Shown here piece after piece: positions 24,270-35,906 of a stretch of 64,000 nt of DNA (position 1 is its first letter; every line of letters starts with the position of its first letter). A program made the position numbers and the translations under genes. The notes below the pieces were generated by a model that searched no databases, was not told the origin of the DNA, and saw only the letters and a list, made by a program, of their open reading frames with translations. Origin of the DNA: Mactra quadrangularis (taxonomy: Eukaryota > Mollusca > Bivalvia > Venerida > Mactridae); NCBI GenBank assembly GCA_025267735.1, contig CM046300.1:31133322-31197321 (forward strand), given 5' to 3'.

Positions 24270-24662
24270 CTCTGGACCTCTCACCTGAGAACTAAATGCT
24301 TAAGGTGTCTATCATAAAATCTTTTAGCATTTTCTACTTTTAACACTAAAGGCATAATTTGGACAATCTTTGAAGAGGACATTAAGGTAACACCTCATGC
24401 TAAATATGAAAGTGCCAAGCTTACTGACTTTTTTTTCCTATGGGTTGTCATGATAACCAGTTATGCATGAAATGGTATTTCTTAAACAACTTCGAAAAAA
24501 GCTTCAAGTCAGGGACATTTCTGCCAAGTTTAAGCAACCTAGTTCCGAAGATTTAGGCAGTCATGCAGTTTAGGTCAAAATGTTGAAACTCAATACAAGA
24601 TGGACAAATACTGATCACAATAGTTTTACCTTAAGCACTACATGCTCAGGTGAGCGATAAAT
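24270..24662. repeat. Retroposon-like repeat
   Basis: The segment begins with 'ctctcacctgagaact' and ends 'catgctcaggtgagcgataa', so its edges are inverted with respect to each other. It contains 'tgatcacaatagttttacc', a phrase similar to the retroposon tail at 54025-54310. No coding frame survives. Confidence 0.4.
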
Positions 24663-24981
24663 CAAGAAAAGGGAATTCATAACAAAAAACATAACAATCA
24701 AAGAACATAATTTAAATATTAAATTATGAGGTAAAAATAAATACTGATAAACATATCACAAAATTTGGTCAATATTTTATAACAAGTAATGGATATACAT
24801 ATACAGCGCCATACAAAAGCTCATGGACAAAGAAGTTTTGAGAAAAACTGATCATGCATACATGTACTACCACAAGTTAATTTACTATATTAAAGCTTAT
24901 TCATGTAGCATGTATTGAAATATATATTTTTTAAATAAACTGACTAATGTTAAATTTGGAATTTATCAGAACGCTATTTGG

Positions 24982-25427
24982 TAGGGGTGTAACAATACGG
25001 TAAAAAACGTATTGCAATATATTGCAATACACGAAACCTGTATTGCAATATATTGCAATACATTTTGTTCTTTGCGCATACATGCATAGCATAAATTAAT
25101 GCACGTGCATCGTCTTAATCTTATCAACATTGTACATAGATATTTGTATTTTCAAATGATCTACACGTATTACGCAAATGTTTGAATAAGTTAGAATAAA
25201 GGTTTTGAATGGACTTTCAAAGATATTTATTCTCTCACTTTGCGAAAAATATTTCAACTTCAAGTTTCCGAACACATTTTAACATTAATTCAAACATTTA
25301 AATTTCAGACTTTGATAAAAACAATCAGTAACTAAAAAACCGGTTCAGAGAAAAACAAACCGGTTAAAAACCGTCAGAAGTCGTATTGCAATATTAACCG
25401 GTATATCGGTTAACCGTTACACCCCTA
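24982..25427. mobile_element. Non-autonomous hAT element, copy 1
   Basis: An exact 8-base target duplication 'ctatttgg' (24974-24981 and 25428-25435) bounds ends 'taggggtgtaac' and the mirrored 'gttacacccc-ta'. Inside the left end are palindromes 'attgcaatatattgcaat'; the right end has 'aaccggtatatcggttaacc'. It matches the element at 52899-53386 through most of its length. Eight-base duplications and these ends fit hAT. No transposase. Confidence 0.88.
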
Positions 25428-25451
25428 CTATTTGGTGCTTTATTTCAATAT

Positions 25452-25626
25452 ACACTTATTTCATGGGTGTTTGGGGAACAGTCAAAACTATTTTCCCGAG
25501 GTATCAGGGACAACTTAAGAACTGTTGCCCGAGGCAGTTAGGCCAAGGGCAACAGTTCTTAATGTTGTCCCTGATACCGAGGGATAATAGTTTTGACTGT
25601 TCCCCAAACACCCATGAAATAAGTGT
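25452..25626. repeat. Near-perfect long hairpin, about 79-base arms
   Basis: Arms 25452-25530 and 25547-25626 pair almost throughout around a 16-base loop. Mismatches are few, mainly near the 'ttttcccgagg' stretch. It begins 25 bases right of a hAT element. A transcript would form one long double-stranded hairpin. It is probably a foldback element; nothing shows a gene. Confidence 0.85.
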
Positions 25627-26251
25627 TTTATTTCCTAATGCAAGTACAGATATAACATGGCAATAAAGATAGTTTCAGAAGCGGATGACATTACGTGTGC
25701 TTAGCGAGTCCCGATTCTCAGCAAAAGTTCGAGATCCCTCTCTTCAATGTCTTCAAACCGCGACATATCGTAGATACTTTCAACAGAATTTACCTTTTTT
25801 CTACTTTTCGTTTGGTAACTCTAAAGACGCTTGCAATGACCTCGCTCATTGGACGCTCAAGGAGTTTTTTAATGCGGTTACTTCCCTTGGCACTGCACTC
25901 TATGAAACAGTTCGCACGTGAGGGCAACAGTTCGCACGCGAGGGCAACAGTCAAAACTGTTTGATGCGCAGTGGCGTTGCGCAGTAAAACATAACAGGTT
26001 TTATCCGGTTTCACTCAGAATAGTTGAAAAACAGTTAAAAATAGCAAATTGACATTTATATAGAGCATTAGGTAATAATAATAAATGTGAAGAGTTTATT
26101 CTAAGAACAAGATTTCATCCAAGGACTTTAGTAGGGCACTATACAGTACAACTATTATGGAATTGTAGTCATGATAAAGACTTTTAGCACTAAGTGCAGA
26201 CAAACATTGTGTGTTCTTTTAAATTATAGAGCTACATCTAATGTTATATCA

Positions 26252-26257
26252 TTTATT
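26252..26257 (-). terminator. Candidate polyadenylation signal for the coiled-coil gene
   Basis: AATAAA on the minus strand, about 500 bases downstream of the stop codon at 26762. The region between is AT-rich untranslated sequence. Other signals further left are equally possible. Confidence 0.35.
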
Positions 26258-26761
26258 AAACTAATAAATATAAGAAAATGAATCATTTTATCATAATTTT
26301 ATCATTTTTTAATTATCAAGGACTAAATGGAGGAACAAACAAGGAAGTGCTCACTGTGTACTGAAACTTCACAAAAACTAAATAGGCAGCATACTTAGCG
26401 GTCAAGGGGATACAATAACATCATCATCAAGTTTGTGCATAAAACCACAGACAATCTTTATACACAATATCTTTAATCCATGGTCATACTAAAGGGAGAC
26501 CAATCTAATTTTAAACATTTTGAACTTATTATGGCATAATCTGAGAGTTATTCTCTTTCAAGTTTGGATAGCAGTTAAATCCTGGGCTAGAGAAAATTGA
26601 TCTGGGCAAGTTAAGATAACTTATTTCAAATAGCCAGGCTAGTTGATTATTTTCCCTTAACTATATAATTTGAGACATCAGACTAGCGCTTAAAGAAATT
26701 TAAGGCTTGTGATGCACTAGTGATTATTCAATATCAAATATTTGGCAAGATGGCTGATCAT

Positions 26762-29700
26762 TCAAGATGATTTAATACTTGATGGTTTTCTGGGACGATG
26801 TCCTTTATCTCTAGGTTTGATGGGAGTATCAACAGCAAATTTTAACATTGGCAAGCTAGTGGCACTTCCTCCTGAACCTAGATTATGTCGCAGTTCAGAA
26901 TTTTCTTCCCGTAAAATGGCCACTTCACGTTTTAATTTAACAAAATCTTTAAAGTTTTTATTATTGTCACTAGCAGACTGATGCTTCTTTAGATACTGAA
27001 GTTCTGCATGAACTTTATAATATTCTTCAAGCACACGATCTTTGGTGACTTCGGCACTTTGAACTTTTTTCTTCAATGCTTCAATCTCTTCTTTAAGCTC
27101 TTCCACTTGTCTATGAAAATATTCTTCCCTATCATTAGCCACTGAACGTTCTTTATGAAGCTTAGCTAACTTATTTTTCAAACTGTCAATTAAATCAATT
27201 TGGTCTTTTGTATTAGATGTCTCCTTAAGCTTTGCCTCAAGTTGCACAACTTTATGAGAGAGTTCAAGGTTTCTTTGTGCCATGGACTGTAAGTCTTGTA
27301 CAAGACCCTGATTCTGTGATTTAAGTGACTGTAAATCTTGCAGCTGTGAAAACTGTGAAGATTTCTCATTATTTAAATCTTCATTATTGGTTTTAAGTAT
27401 TTCAACTTCTTCCTGAAGCTCTTCAATAACTCTTCTTTGTTTTTCTATTTCCATAATCAATTCCTGGAATACATAAAATATATAAGTAAAGTTCTGCTAT
27501 CAAGAGCACTTTGCTGTCATTGCAAAAACATGAGATTTTTAAGATATTTTAGTCTCTAATGCTTAATTTAAGATAAAAGGGCCTTCCTTATATACAGATC
27601 ATTTCAGTATTAAGACCATCAAAAGCAAGGTAAATAGTAAAGAATCATCTACAGGCATAACACACTCTCCAAGTCATTGTCTCAATACACTAGCCAAGAG
27701 CTAATAAAAATATATTGGGCAAGTGAAAACTACTCATTTTTAGTCTGATTAGTTGATAATTTGGTAAATTACTATAATATATGTATGTTATAAATAGGGC
27801 TCTATATGGGTCAGAATTATCGATACGATATTTGTATCGATAAAAAATGATTGATATTTGATATATCATATATTTTAATAGTAAATAGAACATTTATAAA
27901 ACAGCAATACAGTGCCGTAACTGTAGAAGCATCATACTACTAAATGGACTGCCTTACTAATGTTTTAATTGCAAAGTCTTTTGAGTTTGCAATGTTTAAA
28001 GAAATATCGTTGCATGCAGTGAGTCTTGGTCTAGACATGATCTAGTCATGACGGAAAGGTTCGATCCAATATATCTATCAAACCTACAATACCGGTATTC
28101 AATATATATCGTATACCGGTGTAGAGCCCTAGTAATAAATCAAGCTAGTACTGGTGAACCCTTAAAGGGTGAAGGCTAGAAAGCTATTCTCCCAGGCCAA
28201 TATTTCTTGAGGAGATTGACCATAACATGTAAGACTACATGTACGAAAGTTTAACTGTAGTCTTCGAATTTGGCCAAAGGACCTAGTCCACCAAAATAGC
28301 AGTCAGTCCAGCCACTTTCAGAATGTGTGTTCCAGCAGGCCACCATTTTTCTAGTTTTAAATAAAAATCATAAAATGAATAAGAAACAGCGTAATTATTT
28401 ATCAAAAAACTTTTTTTTATGATACTTTTCAGTCTGTACATAGATTATTGAATTTCTAGGATATATTTCGCTAAATCTTACTAGTGGACACCATATTTTA
28501 ATAAACCACTACAAATTTGTAGGATCCAGTAAACTTTTATTCAGTCCAGAAACAAATTTCATTTTGCTTGACCGAATGTCCTGTGCTTATGAAAGTTTGT
28601 TGTGAAAGCTGTTTAACAGTGTAACAAATATAACATACTTCAACATTGTGTTCTGATCCAGATAATTCTTGTATACGTTCCATTAACTCTTTGTTTGTAT
28701 TCTCAAGTTGTGATATCTCTTCTTTTAACTGTAAAATTGACATTCATACATGAATATTACATAATATTATTTGAGGGTTGTCCGCAAGACTGTATTAACC
28801 CGCTCTATTTAACGCAATGCACTAACTACAGTCTTGCAGGCAACCCTCAATTTGTAGAGCTGTCATTGATTCCAACCATATCGATGTACATGTATTGTCG
28901 ATATTTTTTTCCCGATCAATATGCATTTTGAAATATCGATAATAAAGCCTGTGTCAAAATTTGCGAGACGAGCATTCTTTGGTGAGCAGAAACAGGTGCA
29001 CAATTTAAAATCACTTGACAATGAAATATAAGATTATTTGGAATTACATTGGACAAATTATAAGATTATATTTTCACTACAGCGAAAGAATAAAATTCAT
29101 ATTTTTATCATATATTTTCATTGAATAACACTACATTTCCCTGTAAAGTATATAATAAATTATTTCTATTACCTGTAGTATATGTCCACTCAGAGTTCTC
29201 TCAATGTCTAACTTTTCTTGAACTACTTTCATCATCTAAAAAATAAATGTTAACAATTAAACCAAGTGAGTTTGCAGGAGACCCTTCTATCTTAGCTCAC
29301 CAAGCTGACAAGTGTAACCTTTCATATATAAGTAAAATAAACATAGTTTGTAAGAATATAAGCTATGCTACTACCAGTTTTGTAATAAAACCTTAACTTG
29401 TAATAATTATAACAAGTTATAATGTTTAACTCCTTTTGCAATATACCGCTTTGTAATAATTACGGTACTATAAATGGGATTTTTATTGAAAATGCGTTTG
29501 TAACTAAGCTAAACTGTTATTTAAAAGCAGTTTCTTGACTAGAGGGCTAGTGTAAATTACTTTTTTTTGTACAGTCAAGCAAGATAGTAACTTTGCTTTT
29601 TACTATATTATCATGAATAATTGGGCTAGTGCACAAGAAAACTAAGACATTAAGTCATGAAGCAAAAATACAACAACAAAAATCTTAAATTAAAAATATT

Positions 29701-31882
29701 TATAGTACTTTCAATACTTATTGTACACATTATTGTACTTAGTTACACAGAATGTGGGACACTATCCAAATTAAACTCAGGGATGTGGAATTTTAAGTCC
29801 ATGGACAAGTGAAGCCTGGAAATCAGACAAGTTGGCTGGATATATTTTCTGGTCCACAGACAGATATGTACGAGTCGGATAAGTTGAGCATAGGAATTCC
29901 ATACCCCAATAGTATGAAAATTTTAAACTTATTTTAGTTATAACTGTGTACAGTGCGTACATATTGACCCCAACCTGACCTTTCACATTTACATCTAATA
30001 ATTATCTACACATATCCCGACAAAAGTCAGTACCACGCCTATCCTACACTTCGGCAGCGATCGTAAAATTATACAAGTGTGTTTGTGTGTTTTAACTCAT
30101 AATCCCCACGGTCAATGTGTAATCGAGCATTAATACTACATTCGTATTCAATGTAATGAATATTCTTGCATAAAGGTCAGGTCGGGGTCAATATGTACGC
30201 ACTACACTGAACAAAAGTTCTAACCGATCACTTTTCAAATTTTGATTATTTTATAACGGGCCAATGGATCCTTATTAAATTTTGCAGAGGTGATTTTTGT
30301 GTCATTTTCTACCGATTTGTGGAAAAAAATAATTTGATACGGTCCGATGCACTCAATCTGCACACAGGGTTTGGTTTACACATTTTGACACGAAATGTTC
30401 GTGCAGAGAGTGGTATGTATTGAATTTTCACTTTGCATGAATCCTAGTTAACTTTACAAGTGAAAAACATAAAACATTGCACAAATGTCAATGCATGATC
30501 GTGGCGTAGCCAATGGAATGTTGAATGCTGGGGCCTCTATCTAACATGAGAGAGGCTGTACATGGAAACATCTTTAAAAAATATCGATAAAGTATTGTTA
30601 AAATAGAAAAAGTGCTATAATTTTATTATTCTCAATGTGTTCATCCCTATTTCAAGTTGCATGACACTGTAATCGGGTCTTTTCGACGATCGCGACTTTG
30701 GACGATGTAGCAAGGGACCGGAATCGTTTCTAACTGACGCCAAAGACCAAAAACAAAGGTTACAACTCACCGATAGGATCGACATTCGTGCAATATTTTA
30801 TGTTTTTTCACTTATAAAGTTAAAATTTAATACTCACCACTCTCTACACGAACATTTCGTGTCAAAAATGTGTAAACCACACCCTGTGTGCAGATTGAGT
30901 GCATCGGACCGTATCAAATTATTTTTTCCACAAATCGGTAGAAAATGACATAAAAATCACCTCTGCAAAATTTAATAAGGATCCATTGGCCGGTTATGAA
31001 AAAGTTAGAATTTGAAAAGTGATCGGTTAGAACTTTTGTTCAGTGTTTACCTCATCTCTATGTTTTTCAGCCATCATTGCATTTATCTCATCCGCTCTCT
31101 TAAGATACTGCTCTTGTACTGTTTTTAACTTTTCTTTATTACGTTCAGCTTCTGCATGTATCTCTTCACAATTAATATGAGCTGCCTAGAAAATACAATC
31201 AATATCCTTTAAAACAGAGGTTTACATATCTTAAACCTGAGTAACAATCAGAGACATAAAAAACATGTCACTGGTTAATATGTATTATAAGGAATAATTT
31301 TACATAAACAGTCAAATCACCATTCTGAACCATTATATATATAAACTTAATTTGATGAAAATAAAAAGAATCACAGCACCTCAAGATGATAGTCATATCA
31401 TTGGGATCAATCATTCTACTCACAATTCCTGGAAAGACAAAACCTCTGGATTCAGCTATTAACCAGTTACTATATACATACATTGTACTTCCATCAGTGC
31501 CCTACATGACTTTAAATCAGTGGTATGAAGTAGAATAGCTCTAGAAATAATTTCATGACCATGCTCCAAGAAAGTATGCCCTGTTCAGGAATCCAATCGG
31601 CTGCCCCTTGATCAGTAGACTGTGCTATACCAACTGTGCTCAAAATAGCCATGAAAGCTATAGTAATTTTCCACACGGGGGAAGTTGTTGAAAGTGTTAG
31701 AGTAAGAAATATAACTTAATACCAACCTCTAATTCTTCTATGTGTTTCTTAAGCACTTTATTCTCATTGACGACTTCTTGAACAAACTGTAGAGTTTGTA
31801 TATGCTTATTGGCCAGTCTATCCTCCATGTCATGTTTCTTCTCTCGAGGGATTCTCTCCCCTGTGTTGTAACAGTTCTGCAT
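26762..31882 (-). CDS. Coiled-coil protein, function unidentified
   Basis: Five exons in minus-strand order: 31882-31727 (or starting at the acceptor 31876), 31185-31051, 29235-29173, 28728-28639 and 27463-26762. All internal joins are phase 0 with GT-AG ends. With ATG 31882 (an in-frame stop lies just upstream) the product has 381 residues. It is nearly all charged heptad-rich coiled coil, from KKHDMEDRLANKHIQTLQFV near the N-terminus to FVKLKREVAILREENSEL. A basic, proline- and serine-rich tail of about 40 residues ends KPSSIKSS. No enzymatic motif is seen. Proteins of this build are common in cilia, centrosomes and cytoskeleton, but I could not assign a family. A consensus acceptor (catgcag) also sits at 31877-31879, so an upstream exon may exist; one candidate is 32575-32537. 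A 3' signal AATAAA may be at 26257-26252. Confidence 0.75.
27484..27620. mobile_element. Decayed copy of the TA-flanked MITE
   Basis: The left end 'agtaaagttctgctatcaag' and later 'agtattaagaccatc' match the family at 17622-17787, but the right end is lost. It begins about 20 bases upstream of the last coiled-coil exon (minus strand), close to that exon's acceptor. Confidence 0.5.
27795..28131. mobile_element. Non-autonomous hAT element, second family
   Basis: Ends 'tagggctcta' and mirrored 'tagagcccta' are flanked by gttataaa (27787-27794) and gtaataaa (28132-28139), an 8-base duplication with one difference. The interior has paired 'atcgatac' and 'ataccggt' palindromes. It lies within an intron of the coiled-coil gene. 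Confidence 0.8.
28771..28850. mobile_element. Small inverted-repeat element, 24-base arms
   Basis: Arms 'ttgagggttgtccgcaagac' onward (28771-28794) and the mirrored right arm (28827-28850) match with about one mismatch. It lies about 40 bases from a coiled-coil exon (28639-28728), close to its acceptor. Confidence 0.8.
29951..30204. mobile_element. 'tagtgcgta' MITE, copy 2
   Basis: Matches the copy at 22205-22462 in the opposite orientation: 'agtgcgtacatattgacccc' at the left, 'ccacgcctatcctacacttc' inside, and 'tacattcgtattcaatgtaa' and 'gtacgcacta' at the right. It abuts the long inverted-repeat element that follows. Confidence 0.85.
30205..31045. mobile_element. DNA element with very long terminal inverted repeats
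   Basis: The left arm (about 30205-30494) and right arm (about 30779-31045) are complementary over roughly 270 bases at high identity. They start 'cactgaacaaaagttctaac' and end 'gttagaacttttgttcagtg'. The centre is about 285 bases with no coding frame. Its right edge touches the splice donor of the coiled-coil exon 31051-31185, whose minus-strand donor gtaaac is 31050-31045. Confidence 0.85.
31377..31645 (-). repeat. SINE family A, old copy
   Basis: The minus strand shows a degraded head ('gcacagttggtatagcacag', 'aaggggcagccgattgg') and body ('atactttcttggagcatggt', 'catgaaattatttct', 'tcaggaattgtgagtag'), parallel to 8417-8729 but with many changes. Confidence 0.65.
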
Positions 31883-32841
31883 GATGAAATTATCTCAGAG
31901 ATGACAAGTGTAGAAGACAGTTACAGTAATACAGATGTTAGGGTCAGTGCAGCAAACCAATTACATTATACCTAAAATAAAATATGACAGCTACATTAAT
32001 GAAACTGTAATTCCTGAATTTAATATATTAGGAAAAACTGAAGTTTGTTGATACTTTATTGCGCAATGAAATATTATATGCATCAGTTTCCATGCTAATA
32101 TATTAAATTTTGAGTGATGAACAAGTGATATATACATGTATAAATGCTTGATAACTTATATACATGTAAATGAGTACACATGTACACTGTACATATATTT
32201 CAGTCCATGATAAACAAATGTAAATTACTTTTAATTATATTATATAACATTTGATTGTAATTCATAAGTAAGTTCAGGGTGACAACACAAGACATTCTCA
32301 TTCAAAGTTCTGTACTCAACTACTGTGACACAACAGCACCTAGTTGCAATGGTCACAAGATTTTTACTTTGATGACCTTAAACATTAACATTGTATAGAT
32401 TTTTGTGCTATAGTCAAGTCTTTGGTCAGAAGATATAAAATTAGCAGTTGGAAGAACTAGATTAGTCAACATGACCACACTGTTATCTAATGAGAACAAA
32501 AATTCAGTCAAGATGCCAACAATACTAGATTTCTACCTTTCCTTTGTCTGACAGACTTGAATCAAAACAGCTTCCCTAGATGAGTACCAACTTGGAATAA
32601 CCGACAAGCAACATTGGCCGAGACCCACTGTTTGACATCCTTTAAAAGTGGGCTCAGAGACCTGGCTTTTTAATGGGATACCTTCCCAGAAATAAAGTAG
32701 AAACAAATGAAAGCCCTGAACTATGCCAGCAGTGTATCCTATCCTGGTACCTCAATTTCAGCTGGACTGGTCATACATGTATCTGGATGGACTGGAGTAA
32801 AAAAATAATTGGAGGAATCTTGTCTTCTTTTTATAGATAGA

Positions 32842-33147
32842 ATCTAGTTTAGCGGACCCCGCTATTGCGCATGCTCGGACGTTGCGTTGTTTACAAATTT
32901 TGGACGCCATTTTGTTTTTAACGATCCAGTTTTTTATTCATTATATAAATGAATTATTTTCAATAACTATTTTAAAATGCTTTTAGAACCGTTATCCATT
33001 TTTAATATCAGCAGGGGTGTGGGGGCAGCAGCCCCCATAAAAACAGAAAATTAGCTGCATTTACGTGTGCGCGTCTGCTCATAGAAACAGCACGCTGCGC
33101 ACGCATACATGTATTTATGTTTACTTCCGGGGTCCGCTAAACTAGAT
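32842..33147. mobile_element. 306-base MITE with perfect 20-base ends
   Basis: The terminal inverted repeat 'atctagtttagcggaccccg' is exact at both ends (32842-32861 and 33128-33147). The interior is GC-richer than its surroundings ('gcagcagccccc', 'cgcacgcat') and has no reading frame. It lies upstream of the coiled-coil gene. Confidence 0.85.
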
Positions 33148-35398
33148 GTGTTCCCTTTTTATTTATCTTAATTCTTTTATGCTATTTAAAAATCTTGACC
33201 TGTCTTGCTTCAATCGTTTTTTTTCTCGAAGTACTTTTATCTTGGGTGCTGTCAAAAATTTGTCAATTTTCTGACAGTTTGAAGTCAAAATGTAGATCAC
33301 TAGATGTAGGGTATTTCTCAAGTTATTCAGAATCAAGAGATGGGTCCGTTATGTTTTACATTATTATTATGTCAGTCGACATTGATCTGTTATAACAACT
33401 AATGGGAAAGAGAAATCAGTGCTCAAACTGTCCTTGTACATGTGCTGATTAATTAACACGACTAAATTATGTAGTTTACCTCATTAAAATATCTTAGCAA
33501 CTGTGTTAAATTTGATACCACTTGTAAACAACTCAGAAAAAATATACCGGAAGTAGATAAAGTCTGCCTAAAACGCTGACCGCTTAACTGACGAATTAAA
33601 TACGAAAGGAAAGTGTTCCTAACTGGCAGTTAAATATACAATGTAGAAGGAATTGAAACTGACGATATAGCAACCGTGCTGTTTAATACATATTTGTTTA
33701 TGAACTGAACTCATGGTGGTATTATAAAATATTTTAGAAGTAAATAAATAAACAGTTTAACAGTGAGTGACAATTTGAAAGACGGAATGCACTCTTTGGC
33801 ATTATTGCAAAATAATAATCCTCACATTCCTATACTCTATAGAAATGTTTACTTTTATACATGCTTTTTCACCAATTTAATCCTTTAAGTATATTCAACA
33901 ATTGATACAACAGCTAAAAACGTACACTACGGTAAGGTATCCGTCCGATGTCCAACTTTGGCCTCAGTGGCACAAACGTCAACCTCGCTGATTTCAATAT
34001 TCCATTTTTGTTCGAAAATCCCCGAACATAGAAACGGAAAGTCCCTATCAATTTTGTATCAATAGTGAGTACATACCTACTGTAATGAGTATCTAAATCA
34101 GCACAGTTAGTATATGCGTGTATAAATACATGTACTGGGTAGGTCTATAGCTTGTGATCATTGACTTCAGACATTAAATACAATCGAAAAAATCATAATC
34201 GATTATCGGAATAATTGGACAACCCTTTTCGATAAATCATCAATCATATAATCAAAACATTTACTCAGGGTTTTCATTCGGAATTTCCGAAAATATATGA
34301 CAATACGTTGCAATGGTTTAAGTGATTTTGGTCCATATAATAGAATATTAAATCATGCACAAAAAACCTACAATTAGTGGTTTGTTGTTGTTTATGTTTA
34401 ATAATAAAATCAATTTTCGGACATTGTCAGTGTTGTTCAATAATGAAAATTCCATGTCGCCGACCAAAAATATCAACACCGATCTCAAGGATTTACAATA
34501 ACACGTAGTAGTAAAAATGTACCCATCATGTTTTAATTAAGAAGGGTTTTATTCTCATGAAATATTTTTTTAGTAATATTAATTAATCAAAACTTGAATG
34601 TCTCATTGTCAATAAAATGAATAACCGAATAGCGATAGTCGATTATAAAACTTCATTATCGATTGTCTCCCACTTCTAATGAAATGATCGATTATAATTG
34701 AAAATCGTTTAATCCCTAATGCATAAATTAACTTAGTTAGAAATAGAGCAGTTATTGAAGCGTGTACAGTATTTATATGTTTCGGGTCAATTTGCACAAC
34801 TTTATGTACAATGTAGGCTCATAATTAAAATAAAAAAGCTACAACAAAATCAAACCGTTTTGTTTATATTTATTATCATAAATTAATTACAGATTTGTGT
34901 ACAAAAAACAACGAATATCATTTACACTTGGTTTCATTTTAATGTTGTTTGATAGTAAGTCTACGAAATTAGGATATAAAAGTGTTTGCCTGAACAGGTC
35001 ATTTTAGCAGCTAGCACTATATCTTGTTTGTAGATATTTGGTTGCCCAAAAGAAATTTTTGATTGTCCAACCTAGAAATTGGTTGTTTCTGGCAACCGGA
35101 TACCCACTAATGTTTAAGACTGAATAGTGCATATCAAAAAATCTTAATGTAATGCTCCAACGATTTCCCCCAGCAAAAGGAAGTTCGGATGTTACATTGT
35201 ACTCGTTTAACTTTTTTAAAAACGACGTTTGCATGGACCAAATGCGCTGATTCAGCGTTTAAGTATTTTCAGTGCCAGACGAGGGTCAAGGACCAATATT
35301 GCACCAAAACTTATTATTATTGTAAACTGGCCGCTGCAAAAAAAACACCGGGACATTGAATTGAAATGAAACCAAGTGTCAATTATTAATACAAGAAA
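33148..35398. other. Intergenic stretch without a recognised gene
   Basis: No open frame here looks coding. It contains palindromic AT-rich patches around 34190-34270 and 34610-34715 with repeated 'atcgattat' that look like an old transposon. If the coiled-coil gene has an upstream promoter or first exon, it may lie here; I could not place one. Confidence 0.4.
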
Positions 35399-35872
35399 TA
35401 GGGCTGTCACGGTTCGCCCACCTTACTGTTCGGTTCAAACCACAATATGAATGATATGCTTTTTCCGTATCATGGTTCACTAAATTAATAAGTAACTGAC
35501 TAAACATATTCTAGTTTAGAGAATGACAAAATATCATATTCCAATAATTCATCAAAATGTTATTTATTCAACGTCAGTTCATTTTTAGTGACATATGTCT
35601 ATACATGTATAAATATAAATACTTAAATTTTATAAGAAAAGCTTTTATAAGAATGAGACACAGACTTTTCACAGAAAGTTCAGAATGAAATAGTGATCAG
35701 CGAGGAAGTGTAGATATTCTCACTGCTTCTTCGAAACTGTGATCTTATGAAACTGTAGCTGTCAAAAATTGAAATTTTATACAGGCCGACATCGCAAAAG
35801 TCTAAACCATAAACCGAAATTTGAAATCTGAACCGCAGTATAACGCCGCGCGATACACCGAGACAACCCTGA
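35399..35872. mobile_element. hAT-like non-autonomous element
   Basis: The left end 'tagggctgtcacggttcg' and the right end, on the complement 'cagggttgtctcggtgta', are related inverted termini. I did not find a clean target duplication. It lies just downstream of the lipocalin stop codon. Confidence 0.55.
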
Positions 35873-35906
35873 CATAAACAATTAAATAAATATAAAATAC
35901 AATATT

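Noticed and set aside
25685..26014. Overlapping frames on both strands, 74 to 89 codons
   Set aside because: They overlap in three frames with no conserved protein, next to a hairpin and a hAT element, so chance frames in a GC-richer patch are more likely.
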